From: Pelagicoccus sp. SDUM812002
GTDB lineage: Bacteria; Verrucomicrobiota; Verrucomicrobiia; Opitutales; Opitutaceae
Direction: 5' to 3'
Assembly: GCF_031127835.1 (NCBI RefSeq)
Contig: NZ_JARXHX010000007.1
Location: 124,001-188,000, forward strand
DNA length: 64,000 bases
Shown here: piece by piece, positions 26,700-34,817 of the stretch
Numbering within the stretch: the stretch's first letter is position 1
Layout: the number at the start of each line of letters is the position of its first letter
Translations under genes and position numbers: made by a program
The notes under the pieces: generated by a model
Databases searched by the model: none
The model's input: only the letters and a program-made list of their open reading frames with translations
What the model was told of the DNA's origin: nothing

Positions 26700-27357
26700 G
26701 CAGACATTCAGCATCGAATCAGTCGTCTATTTAGATGGCGCTCAGGACAAGGCCGCTGAGGCTCGTAGCCGCTACAAGGAATTTTATCCGGGGCGTTCTG
26801 CTCGTCGCATGACGCATCTCGGGATGATGATTGGTGCTTGTATTCAGAAGCTGGGTGCGGAGAAAAGCGTTCCTGTTCTCTATGCTTCCGCGTTTGGGGA
26901 GTCGGAGTCGTTGGAACGCTTTATCGACAGCTTTCCGCAAGCCAGTCCTGCTTTGTTCCAGAGTTCGATTCATCCGAGCGCGGTGGAGCAAGCCCTGATC
27001 CCTAGCAAACAAGCGGTGGATCGTTTTTATCCGATCACTAGCGAGCGGTTCCTTTTTGCCAAAGCCTTGGAGAATTGTTTTCTGCTGGAAGAGGAGGAAG
27101 TTGTATTGCTTGGCGGAGAGGAGCGAGGCGACTGGCTGGTGCCGGTTGAGCTGGCGAGCGGCGAGTCGTTTGCGTTTGGCCTGCGGTTGCGACGCGGCGG
27201 CGATGGATTGGGAACGATTTCGCTAGAGAGCGATGTCTCGCTCGAGGGTGCGGTGGATACGCCATTCTCGGAACTCGCTCGAGCGTTGGAGGAACGTCGT
27301 CAGATTCGCGTGCCATCGTTTGCTCTGGATGCGTGGATACGGATCGACTGGAAATGA
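26692..27357 (+). CDS. Chain-length-factor-like ketosynthase subunit
   Basis: 221 residues. Resembles the N-terminal ketoacyl-synthase-2 domain seen in aryl-polyene clusters (the ApeC-type partner): RMTHLGMMIGACIQKLG, then PVLYASAFGESESLERFIDS, then FQSSIHPSAVEQALIPSK. No active-site Cys and no His pair are visible, so it should be non-catalytic and form a heterodimer with one of the KS proteins. It ends by overlapping the acyltransferase start (ATGA). Confidence 0.75.
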   Translation: MSKQTFSIESVVYLDGAQDKAAEARSRYKEFYPGRSARRMTHLGMMIGACIQKLGAEKSVPVLYASAFGESESLERFIDSFPQASPALFQSSIHPSAVEQALIPSKQAVDRFYPITSERFLFAKALENCFLLEEEEVVLLGGEERGDWLVPVELASGESFAFGLRLRRGGDGLGTISLESDVSLEGAVDTPFSELARALEERRQIRVPSFALDAWIRIDWK

Positions 27358-28262
27358 ACGCGGAGGAAAGGCAAACGAGGCGAAATCCAGGGCCGACTTG
27401 GGGGTACGCGTTGATTTATTTTGTCAGCCGCATCTTACCGTGGCCGTTGATGCGTTTCGTACTGCGTATCAGTTCCTTGGTAGCGATGGGGTTGATGGGT
27501 AAGGAGCGACGAAGCTCGCGCGAATTTCTGACGCATGCACTTGGTAGGCCGTCTACCTTTTGGGATAGCTGGCGGCACTTTTCGGAGTTTTCCGAGTTTC
27601 TCGTGCGGCGGTTCGATGCGGCTGGCGGGAGCGCTCCCGAATTTTATTCGGATGATGGCTCCAAGGAACGTTTGGCGGAATTAACAGATTCAGGGATGCA
27701 GGCCTTGCATGGAACCTTCCATTTCGGGAATTCGGACCTGATGGGCTTCTGGTTGTCCGACTTCGATATTTCGATACGAATGGTTCGCTATCAGGTGGGA
27801 AACTCTAATGACCTGAAATGGCTCGAAAAACGCTTTGGCGACAAGGTCGGGTTTCTTTGGGTGAACGACCCATCGAACCTGCTTTTTGCGTTGAAGGCGG
27901 CAGTCGAAGAGGGGCATAGCATCGCTATGAAGTGCGATCGGGTGGAGCATAGCTCCAAGCTTGAGGTGTTCGAATTCCTCGGGGATTCGCGTTGGTTCCC
28001 GTTCACAATCTATCACCTTTCGATTTTGTTTGAGGTGCCAGTGATGTTTTCCTTTGGCTTGCCCAAGGGGCGTCATGGGACACAGGTCTATACCTCGGAG
28101 GTGTTTCGACCGGTAGGGAACACGAAGAGGGAGAAACTTGCTGCGGCCCGTATCCATTTCAAGGAGACGCTCGGTTTACTCGAACGTTTGGTGAAGGAGA
28201 ACCCTTACCAATGGTTTAACTTTTTGGATGCGGTGCCGATCGCGGATAAGGGGGACAAATGA
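27354..28262 (+). CDS. LpxL/HtrB-like acyltransferase
   Basis: 302 residues from the ATG at 27354, which overlaps the previous stop as ATGA; an in-frame ATG 21 bases upstream is less likely. Lauroyl-acyltransferase-type fold with a membrane-proximal N-terminus (YALIYFVSRILPWPLMRF) and an HX4D catalytic motif, HFGNSD (about 122-127). It probably transfers an acyl or aryl-polyene chain to a lipid or sugar, as analogous enzymes do in aryl-polyene lipid assembly. Confidence 0.85.
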   Translation: MNAEERQTRRNPGPTWGYALIYFVSRILPWPLMRFVLRISSLVAMGLMGKERRSSREFLTHALGRPSTFWDSWRHFSEFSEFLVRRFDAAGGSAPEFYSDDGSKERLAELTDSGMQALHGTFHFGNSDLMGFWLSDFDISIRMVRYQVGNSNDLKWLEKRFGDKVGFLWVNDPSNLLFALKAAVEEGHSIAMKCDRVEHSSKLEVFEFLGDSRWFPFTIYHLSILFEVPVMFSFGLPKGRHGTQVYTSEVFRPVGNTKREKLAAARIHFKETLGLLERLVKENPYQWFNFLDAVPIADKGDK

Positions 28263-28996
28263 AGGGCTTGAGAAGACTGTACCTCTGCGTTGCCTACTAC
28301 TTTGCGTTATCGGTGTTCCTGCTGGTTAGCTTTTTGTTGAACGTGGTCTGTTTTTTGCTCGGATGGATTCCGGGTTCGGCTGTATTGAAAAATCCATTAC
28401 GTAGCTTGTTGCAGTTTCTGTTTCGTCGGTGGGCTTGGTTTATGGGCTTTATTGGAGTGCTCCGTTTAACCACGCCTGATAAAACGCCGCGAAAAGCGAC
28501 GGGTGGCGAGATTTGGGTAATGAATCATCCGTCGATTTTGGACGGATCGTACCTGCTAAAGTACGTGACCAATGGGACCTGTATCTACAAGGACCAGATT
28601 GGATCTAATCCGCTTTACGGCTCGACCGCTAAGCTCGCGCAGCACATTCCAAACGTGGGCGGTCCGGACATGGTGCGCTTGGCTTGCGAAGTGTTGGCCA
28701 GAGGAGAAGACTTGATCATTTTTCCCGAGGGGACACGTTGTACTAAGGCTGACCTGTCGAAGTTCAAGTCCGGTTTCGCCTTGATCGCAAAGCGGAGCAA
28801 GGCAGCGATCAACGTGATGTGGATGGAGTCGCCGGATGACTTTATGACGCGGGAAGCTCCGTTTTGGAAGGTGCCGCAATTGACGGCGGAAGTGGACATT
28901 TCTCGGATAGAGAGAATCGAAGGAGGGGACTGTCGATCGGTACGTGATATACTCGAACGAGTGAAAGAATGTTATGCGGAAAGGGCGAGTCGATGA
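28259..28996 (+). CDS. PlsC-like 1-acylglycerol-3-phosphate acyltransferase
   Basis: 245 residues. N-terminal membrane helices (about 10-37 and 54-70), the HX4D motif in NHPSILDGS (about 89-97), and the substrate motif FPEGTR (about 158-163). The family acylates lysophosphatidic acid or similar. With the LpxL-like enzyme before it, this gives two acyltransferases, as in xanthomonadin and flexirubin clusters where the polyene is esterified to a glycerolipid-like headgroup. Overlaps neighbours by 4 bases at both ends. Confidence 0.88.
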   Translation: MKGLRRLYLCVAYYFALSVFLLVSFLLNVVCFLLGWIPGSAVLKNPLRSLLQFLFRRWAWFMGFIGVLRLTTPDKTPRKATGGEIWVMNHPSILDGSYLLKYVTNGTCIYKDQIGSNPLYGSTAKLAQHIPNVGGPDMVRLACEVLARGEDLIIFPEGTRCTKADLSKFKSGFALIAKRSKAAINVMWMESPDDFMTREAPFWKVPQLTAEVDISRIERIEGGDCRSVRDILERVKECYAERASR

Positions 28997-29340
28997 TGCT
29001 GCGGAATCCGTATCCAAAAGGTTGTAACTTGGAAGTTGGCGAGCTCACGGCTGAGGTCGTGTTTCGCATCGACGAAGGGCTTCCGTATTTCGAGGGCCAT
29101 TTCCCAGGGAATCCGATTGTGCCGGCGGTGACGCAGATCGGATGGATTCTGGTTGCGGTCGAGGCGTGGCGTGGAAGGCCGCTCGAACGTTACCGGCTTT
29201 CTCGTTTTAAGTTCGTGTTGCCTCTCAGACCGGATGTTTTCGTGAGGGTAGCTTTAGAGCAAAAGGGTGACCGCTATGCAGTCCGTGTGTTTTCAAACGA
29301 CGAACTCTGTTGCTCGGGCAACGTGAGCGTTCTGGGGTGA
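28993..29340 (+). CDS. Hotdog-fold 3-hydroxyacyl-ACP dehydratase (ApeI-like)
   Basis: 115 residues from the ATG at 28993 overlapping the PlsC stop (ATGA). FabA/FabZ-like hotdog with active-site segment FEGHFPGNPIVPAVTQIGW (about 36-54) containing the catalytic His. In aryl-polyene synthesis two such dehydratases (ApeI and ApeP types) act, one after each extension step, to build the conjugated chain. The second is at 33028-33462. Confidence 0.85.
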   Translation: MMLRNPYPKGCNLEVGELTAEVVFRIDEGLPYFEGHFPGNPIVPAVTQIGWILVAVEAWRGRPLERYRLSRFKFVLPLRPDVFVRVALEQKGDRYAVRVFSNDELCCSGNVSVLG

Positions 29341-29347
29341 ATCGAAT

Positions 29348-30100
29348 ATGAATGTGAAGCCGCTCGTATTGATTCCATCGTACAATTCCGGGAAGGTGCT
29401 CTTGCCGACGTTGCAGGATGCTTTGTCGCAGTCGACGGCTCCCGTGATGCTGGTGATCGACGGGTCGACGGATGGAAGTGAATTAGCGGCCCTTGAATTC
29501 GCGAAAGCCGAGCCTCGATTGACCGTCATTGTGAAGACCGAAAATGCGGGCAAGGGCGCGGCGGTGCGTTCTGGATTGCAGCGGGCGGAGTCGGAAGGCT
29601 TTACCCACGCTCTCGTTATGGATGCGGATGGGCAGCATCCTGCGGAGCGTATCGATCCGTTTTTTGAATACGCTGAGAAAACCCCGGAGGCAATGATCTT
29701 GGGGCAACCGGTGTTTGATGCGAACGTTCCTTTGGAACGTTTATACGGGCGAAAGCTCAGCGTCTGGATGGTGCAGTTCGAGGTCGGTGGCCGAATGGTG
29801 GGAGATCCTTTGTTTGGATTTCGCGTCTATCCGATCCGCCCTCTGCTGCGAGTAATGGAAAAGCCCGGCCGGAGCGATCGTTACGACTTCGATCCGGAGG
29901 TTGCGGTGCGTTTGAGTTGGTTAGGGGTGCCAGCGATTAAGGTGCGGGCTCCTGTGAAGTACATTAGTCGGGAACAAGGTGGGGTTTCGCACTTTCACTA
30001 TGTACGCGACAACGTGCGCTTCGTCTGCTTGCATGTGCGTCTTGCTTTACAGGCTCCTTACCGCTGGATTGCTCGACCCAAACAGCCCCCAACGCTATGA
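29348..30100 (+). CDS. Family 2 glycosyltransferase
   Basis: 250 residues, GT-A fold. LVLIPSYNSGKVLLPTL at the N-terminus, VIDGSTDGS (about 37-45) and the metal-binding DAD in VMDADGQHP (about 93-101). Close to the polyprenyl-phosphate type of GT2, with no obvious membrane helix. In pigment clusters the GT2 adds a sugar to the polyene headgroup. Overlaps the next gene by 4 bases. Confidence 0.88.
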   Translation: MNVKPLVLIPSYNSGKVLLPTLQDALSQSTAPVMLVIDGSTDGSELAALEFAKAEPRLTVIVKTENAGKGAAVRSGLQRAESEGFTHALVMDADGQHPAERIDPFFEYAEKTPEAMILGQPVFDANVPLERLYGRKLSVWMVQFEVGGRMVGDPLFGFRVYPIRPLLRVMEKPGRSDRYDFDPEVAVRLSWLGVPAIKVRAPVKYISREQGGVSHFHYVRDNVRFVCLHVRLALQAPYRWIARPKQPPTL

Positions 30101-30741
30101 AAAACGTCTTATGCTTTCTTGTCCTCTCGCTCTCGCTGGGAGCCGTTTCTCTGGTTCGAGCCGAGGCGCCGGCAGGCTTGGAAGAAAAGTTGGCGGAACT
30201 GGAAGCTCAGGCGGCGGAACAGCCTGCTCGTTTGATTCTGTTTTCCGAGTTCCGGCATTTTCCGTTTCGCAAGGCTCCAATTGAGATGGAAGGCAAGCTG
30301 AGGATTTGGGAAGGCCGCGGGTTGAGTATTTCGTATCCAGAAAAGCGAGTCGGAATCGTCGCGGACGACGAGGGCGTGCTGATGCGAAAGTATTCAAATA
30401 GTGGCGACTTTCGGCAAAAGAGCGCGGGAGCGAGCCAATCGGATACGATTGACCTGATGAAGGCAGCGTTCGCTTTTGATGTCGTAGCCTTGGAGGAAGC
30501 TTTCGATATGGAGTGGCAGACTGGGAGCGACGGATGGTCGATTGCGATGACTCCGAAAGACGAAAGCGAAGGGAAATTCGAACGGCTCACCGTGTCCGGT
30601 AAAGAAGTGACCGTTGGGAAGATCGAGATGGTTTTTGCGGGCGAGCGTCGTGTTGAGATTTTTCCGAAGGAGGAAATCGGATTGAACGGATTTTCTGCGG
30701 AAGAAGAGCGCCTGTACTTTCGCGAACAGGTCAGCGAATGA
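30097..30741 (+). CDS. LolA-like periplasmic lipoprotein carrier
   Basis: 214 residues with a cleavable signal peptide (to about residue 22). The body resembles LolA-like outer-membrane lipoprotein carriers found beside MMPL exporters in aryl-polyene clusters: FSEFRHFPFRKAPIEMEGKL and a late MTPKDESEGKFERLTV strand region. It likely shuttles the lipidated polyene from the MMPL exporter to the outer membrane. Similarity is at fold-pattern level. Confidence 0.75.
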   Translation: MKNVLCFLVLSLSLGAVSLVRAEAPAGLEEKLAELEAQAAEQPARLILFSEFRHFPFRKAPIEMEGKLRIWEGRGLSISYPEKRVGIVADDEGVLMRKYSNSGDFRQKSAGASQSDTIDLMKAAFAFDVVALEEAFDMEWQTGSDGWSIAMTPKDESEGKFERLTVSGKEVTVGKIEMVFAGERRVEIFPKEEIGLNGFSAEEERLYFREQVSE

Positions 30742-33041
30742 AGAGGGCGGTTCCAAGGCTGTTGGTACTGGCGATTGTCCTGTTGGCCGGCGTTTATCTC
30801 ACGCGAGTGGACTATGTCCATAAGTTGGATACGGATGTGTCTAGCCTCTTGCCCAACGACGAGTCGGCAGAAGTGAAGATCGCACGCCAGTTGATTGGCG
30901 AGGAGCAAGGGCGAGTTGTCTATTTGGAGGCCAAAGGGCTTGCGGGAGAAACGAATTGGGCGGACGATTTTCGGAAACAGTTGGAGAGCAGTCGCTGGGT
31001 GGAGTCGGTGGTGCGTTTCGATGAGCGGACCAACCTTTCGGCGATGCGTTTTCTGAACGAGCGGCGTTTTGAGCTGCTGTTCCCTAAGTGGTTGGCGGAG
31101 AAGCGTGCCGCGTTTGAGATCGATGGAGAAGGCGAGTTTGCGGATTGGGTAGCTGAGGAGGCGGTTTCCGATATGGACGCGTTTTTGGAGTCGCCCAGCG
31201 CGTTGGAGCTGGCTCGCGAGGAGCTGTTGGATCCGCTGTTGCTAAGTGTGGGAGCGATCCTGCGTTTGAGCGAAGGTGGCACAGGAATGCTTCAAGGGGA
31301 CGAGGAGAGGGACGGTCGGATTTTGTTTTGGGCAAAGTTGGCGGAATCGCCCTTGGCTCGAGATACGCAAGAGGGATTGGTCGTTGACCTTGAGGGACTC
31401 GAGCAAGCGTTTGTGGAGCGGGAGTCGGAGTTCGAGTTGAAGTACGGAGGGTTGGTTCGATTGGCGTCCGCGAGTCGGGAACGCATCCAAAAGGATGTAT
31501 TCAAGATTAACATACTTTCCTTGCTGGGAGTCGCTCTGGCCGGCGGCGTGCTGGCGGGTCGACCTTGGCGGCTGCTTTGGGCGATACCCACAGTCCTGGT
31601 CGGCATGGTGATTGCGCTTTCAATTTCCTTTCTGGTGTTCGAGACGGTGAATGTAATCGTCTTGGTAATTGGCTCGATCTTGATCGGCACCGCAATCGAC
31701 TACGCTATCCACTTGATTTTTAAGGAAGTGTCTGAGGTGCCGTTTCCGACTGCCAAGTTGGTGGCCTACGCCTGCTTTTCTACGGTGTGTGGATTTGCAG
31801 TGTTGCTCTTTGCGGATCTTGAGTTGATCCGACAGATCGGGGTGTTTGTAGGCGCGGGGTTGCTGGGGGCGTTTTTGGCGGCTCGGGCAACAATCTATTC
31901 GAATTCGGTAAAGGAGAGCGGGCAGAAGACGCCGATCGAGAAGGTTAAGACCCCGAGCTCCGTATGGCTGGCACTGGCACTGGCAGTGTTTGCCAGCGGC
32001 GTTTGGGGCTTGTTTGGGGTGCGTTGGGTGGATGACTTGCGCAAGCTGGAGGCTCCGGATGAGGCGTTGGTGGAGGAGGACCTCGCTTTACGGGAGCGTT
32101 TTGGTGGAACGGACACGGAGCGTAGTATCTTTATCACTACAGGAGATAGCTATCTGCAGGTGATGGAGAACGAAGCGGGTTTGCTTGCGAGAGTTGGCGA
32201 CGCTGGCGCTTTCGGCTTGTCGCAATTTTTGCCGACTCAGGAAGAGGTCGCTCTCGCGGATGAATGGCGGTCGCAGCTACCAGAACTTTTGTCGGGCCTG
32301 GAGTCGGCTTTTGCGGAAGCGGGCTATGAGGCGGCGGCGTTTGATCGTTTTTTCGAAGAAGCTCAGGAATTGCTTGGGGAAGATGGCTTGAAAGGTGAGC
32401 GGGTCGAGGGGTTGTTGGGAGAATTGGCGGATCGACTTCGTGGACCCATGGAAAGCGTGCTGGGTACTTTCGACGATCAACATTGGAGCTTGGCTTCCGC
32501 AAGCATCGCTCCGAGCGAGGCCGTTCTGCTACTTGAAGGAGTGGAACAGAGTTTTCTTTTTTCCCAATTGAGCTTTTTGAACAAAGCGTTGGGAAAACAT
32601 CGGGTGGAGCTGCTGAATATCGGAGTTTGGGCGGCGGCTCTGGTTGGTGTGGTGATGCTGGTTGCGTTTGGGTTGAAGCGAGGGGTTGTGGTGGTTTTGT
32701 ATCCACTGGTTGGAGGCGGTATTGCGGTGGGCTTGTGTTCGCTGTTTTTTGGCGAGCTGAATTTGTTTCACCTCGTGGGCTGTTTTCTAGGAGGAGCGAT
32801 TGCCTTGGACTATGCGTTGTTTGCGATCGAAGCGTATCGGCAAGGCTTGCCGATGCCGCGTTCGGTTTGGTTGTCGGCAGGAACGACGACCGCTTCTTTT
32901 CTCGCATTGGGGTTCAGTTCCGTGGCGGTGGTGCAGAGTCTGGGGTGGTTGGTGGCGCTTCTCGCTTGCGTCACGCTTTTGCTGCTTCATTGCTCGCAGC
33001 CTTTTCTAAGACGATTTTTGCGGGAAGATGGACCGAAATAA
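30738..33041 (+). CDS. MMPL/RND-type exporter
   Basis: 767 residues with the duplicated RND plan: helix 1 (about 7-24), a periplasmic loop with LDTDVSSLLPND, a helix group at about 255-385, a second periplasmic domain (about 425-610), and a helix group at about 630-760. The membrane motif AIDYAIHLIFKE and its repeat AIALDYALFAIEAY carry the conserved Asp-Tyr pair. Aryl-polyene clusters always include such an exporter for the lipid-linked pigment. Overlaps the next gene by 14 bases. Confidence 0.92.
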   Translation: MKRAVPRLLVLAIVLLAGVYLTRVDYVHKLDTDVSSLLPNDESAEVKIARQLIGEEQGRVVYLEAKGLAGETNWADDFRKQLESSRWVESVVRFDERTNLSAMRFLNERRFELLFPKWLAEKRAAFEIDGEGEFADWVAEEAVSDMDAFLESPSALELAREELLDPLLLSVGAILRLSEGGTGMLQGDEERDGRILFWAKLAESPLARDTQEGLVVDLEGLEQAFVERESEFELKYGGLVRLASASRERIQKDVFKINILSLLGVALAGGVLAGRPWRLLWAIPTVLVGMVIALSISFLVFETVNVIVLVIGSILIGTAIDYAIHLIFKEVSEVPFPTAKLVAYACFSTVCGFAVLLFADLELIRQIGVFVGAGLLGAFLAARATIYSNSVKESGQKTPIEKVKTPSSVWLALALAVFASGVWGLFGVRWVDDLRKLEAPDEALVEEDLALRERFGGTDTERSIFITTGDSYLQVMENEAGLLARVGDAGAFGLSQFLPTQEEVALADEWRSQLPELLSGLESAFAEAGYEAAAFDRFFEEAQELLGEDGLKGERVEGLLGELADRLRGPMESVLGTFDDQHWSLASASIAPSEAVLLLEGVEQSFLFSQLSFLNKALGKHRVELLNIGVWAAALVGVVMLVAFGLKRGVVVVLYPLVGGGIAVGLCSLFFGELNLFHLVGCFLGGAIALDYALFAIEAYRQGLPMPRSVWLSAGTTTASFLALGFSSVAVVQSLGWLVALLACVTLLLLHCSQPFLRRFLREDGPK

Positions 33042-33462
33042 GTACCATGGCTTGATTGAGAAGTTGCCTCATCGCGGGGCGATGCGGTTGATCGATTCGA
33101 TTTCGGCCTTAGACAGTCGAACAGTGGAAACCGAGACTCGGGTGGACGAGACTCGTACGGCGCTGTTTGGTCGGGACGGCAAGGTAGAGACCTACTTGGG
33201 CATCGAGCTGGTTGCGCAATCGGCCGCGTTCCCATTGATCTATGACGATAGCGGCGACGAGGAGCATATGGGGATGATTGTGCAAGTTCGGTCGTTCGAG
33301 TCCTTTTGCTCACCTGAAACGGCGATGCCGGTTTTGAGAACGACCTGCGAGGTCGACTTGTTGCTGGACGGGAAAGTTGCCTCGGTGAGAGGAAAAGTCT
33401 TCGAGGGAGAGACGTGCCTTTGCGAAGCGGTTTTGACCTTGGCTGTGGGAGGGTCGAAGTGA
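33028..33462 (+). CDS. Hotdog-fold dehydratase (ApeP-like)
   Basis: 144 residues. Begins MDRNKYHGLIEKLPHRGAMR; the LPHRGAM motif with its His and ELVAQSAAFPL (about 58-68) identify the ApeP/FabZ-like group. Expected to dehydrate 3-hydroxyacyl intermediates in polyene assembly alongside 28993-29340. Ends in a GTGA overlap with the ligase. Confidence 0.86.
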   Translation: MDRNKYHGLIEKLPHRGAMRLIDSISALDSRTVETETRVDETRTALFGRDGKVETYLGIELVAQSAAFPLIYDDSGDEEHMGMIVQVRSFESFCSPETAMPVLRTTCEVDLLLDGKVASVRGKVFEGETCLCEAVLTLAVGGSK

Positions 33463-34817
33463 CGGAAAGCGTATTGGATGCCTGGAGACAGGTTATTGCT
33501 CGGTCGCCGGAAGGGATTGCGTTGGTAGATCCGCGGAACGAGGAGGTCGACTTTCGGATGATTGACGCTAGGAGCGACGGTCTTTGCGAGCAGTGGCGGT
33601 CGCTTGGGATGCGTGAGCGTCGGTTGATCGCGCTGGATCTCACCAATGGCGTGGAATGGCTTTGCGGTTTCCTCGCTTGCTTGAAGCTGGGGGCGGTGGT
33701 GGCTCCTCTCGATCCGGGGTTTAAGAAGGACGAGGTTGAAGCCTTGGGCAAGGAGCTGCGGGTTCAGGGGATCTGGAGCGGAACGGATTTGGTACAAGGC
33801 TGCTGCGAGCGCCCGATGGTTTTTCGCAATGGGGAGATCGAGGTATGCAAGTTGACGTCGGGTAGTACCGGGAGTCCCAAGCGGCTCTATTTCTCGCGGA
33901 GTGAAATGGTGGCGGACGCGCGGCGGCTGATCGCGGGGATGGGAATTCGTCCGGACGATGTTAATTTAGGTCTGATTCCTTGGGGGCATTCCTATGGGTT
34001 GGGCAGCGTCGTTTACCCGTTGCTGCTGCAAGGCACGGCGGCGACCTGGACGGAGACGCCGTTTCCAGAGGAGATTGGTCGGGTGTGTCGCCAAGCGGGC
34101 TGCACGCTGTTTCCGAGCGTGCCTACGGTTTTGAAGGCACTGTCGCGTAGCGATTGCGAGGTGGATGCGTTTGCGAGTTTGCGTTTGGTGATTTCGGCGG
34201 GTGCGCGGCTGGATCCGGATATCGCCAGAGCGTTTGGAGAGCGATTTGGGAAGCGTGTGCGCAATTTTTATGGCTCTACAGAGACCGGGGGTATTTGCTT
34301 TGATGATACTGGGAAATCTGCTCTTTCGGGGCGAAGCGTGGGGACTCCGCTTCCAGGGGTGCGAATTGTGCCGGCTCGAGGAAATCGATTTTATGTGGAG
34401 AGCGACGCGGTGTATCGTCATGGTAACTCTCGGCGTTCCGAGGGTGGGCAAGGGCGAGCGTTGGTCGCGGACTTTGGAGGAATCGACGAGCGGGGTGAGC
34501 TGGTGCTCGAGGGGCGGGCGGTGAACTTGATGAAGATCGGGGCCCGACGTATCAATCCTTTGGATATAGAGCGCCGTTTGCTGCAGATCGATGGAGTGAG
34601 CGACGCGAAGGTTTTTGCTTTAAGTCGCGATGGAGACGCGTTGATCGCAGCGGCTCTGGAGAGCAGCCTGTCGCGTACTGAGTTGAGCGGGCGGATGCGG
34701 GAAGCCTTACCGCTTCGGTTACGTCCGAAAAAGTGGTTTGTCTACGAGCAGTTTCCGTTGACGGTTCGCGGGAAAGTTAACTTTTCGGCGATTCGCAAGG
34801 ACTTCACGTCGCTTTGA
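33459..34817 (+). CDS. AMP-dependent acyl-CoA/acyl-ACP synthetase
   Basis: 452 residues from the GTG at 33459, overlapping the dehydratase stop as GTGA; an ATG 45 bases upstream would overlap the dehydratase by 49 bases and is less likely. ANL superfamily: ATP loop LTSGSTGSPKRLYFS (about 135-149), YGSTETGG (about 273-280), and a C-terminal lysine in RGKVNFSAI. It most likely activates the hydroxybenzoate starter and loads it onto an ACP. The 3' end overlaps the convergent chorismatase gene by 14 bases. Confidence 0.88.
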   Translation: MTESVLDAWRQVIARSPEGIALVDPRNEEVDFRMIDARSDGLCEQWRSLGMRERRLIALDLTNGVEWLCGFLACLKLGAVVAPLDPGFKKDEVEALGKELRVQGIWSGTDLVQGCCERPMVFRNGEIEVCKLTSGSTGSPKRLYFSRSEMVADARRLIAGMGIRPDDVNLGLIPWGHSYGLGSVVYPLLLQGTAATWTETPFPEEIGRVCRQAGCTLFPSVPTVLKALSRSDCEVDAFASLRLVISAGARLDPDIARAFGERFGKRVRNFYGSTETGGICFDDTGKSALSGRSVGTPLPGVRIVPARGNRFYVESDAVYRHGNSRRSEGGQGRALVADFGGIDERGELVLEGRAVNLMKIGARRINPLDIERRLLQIDGVSDAKVFALSRDGDALIAAALESSLSRTELSGRMREALPLRLRPKKWFVYEQFPLTVRGKVNFSAIRKDFTSL

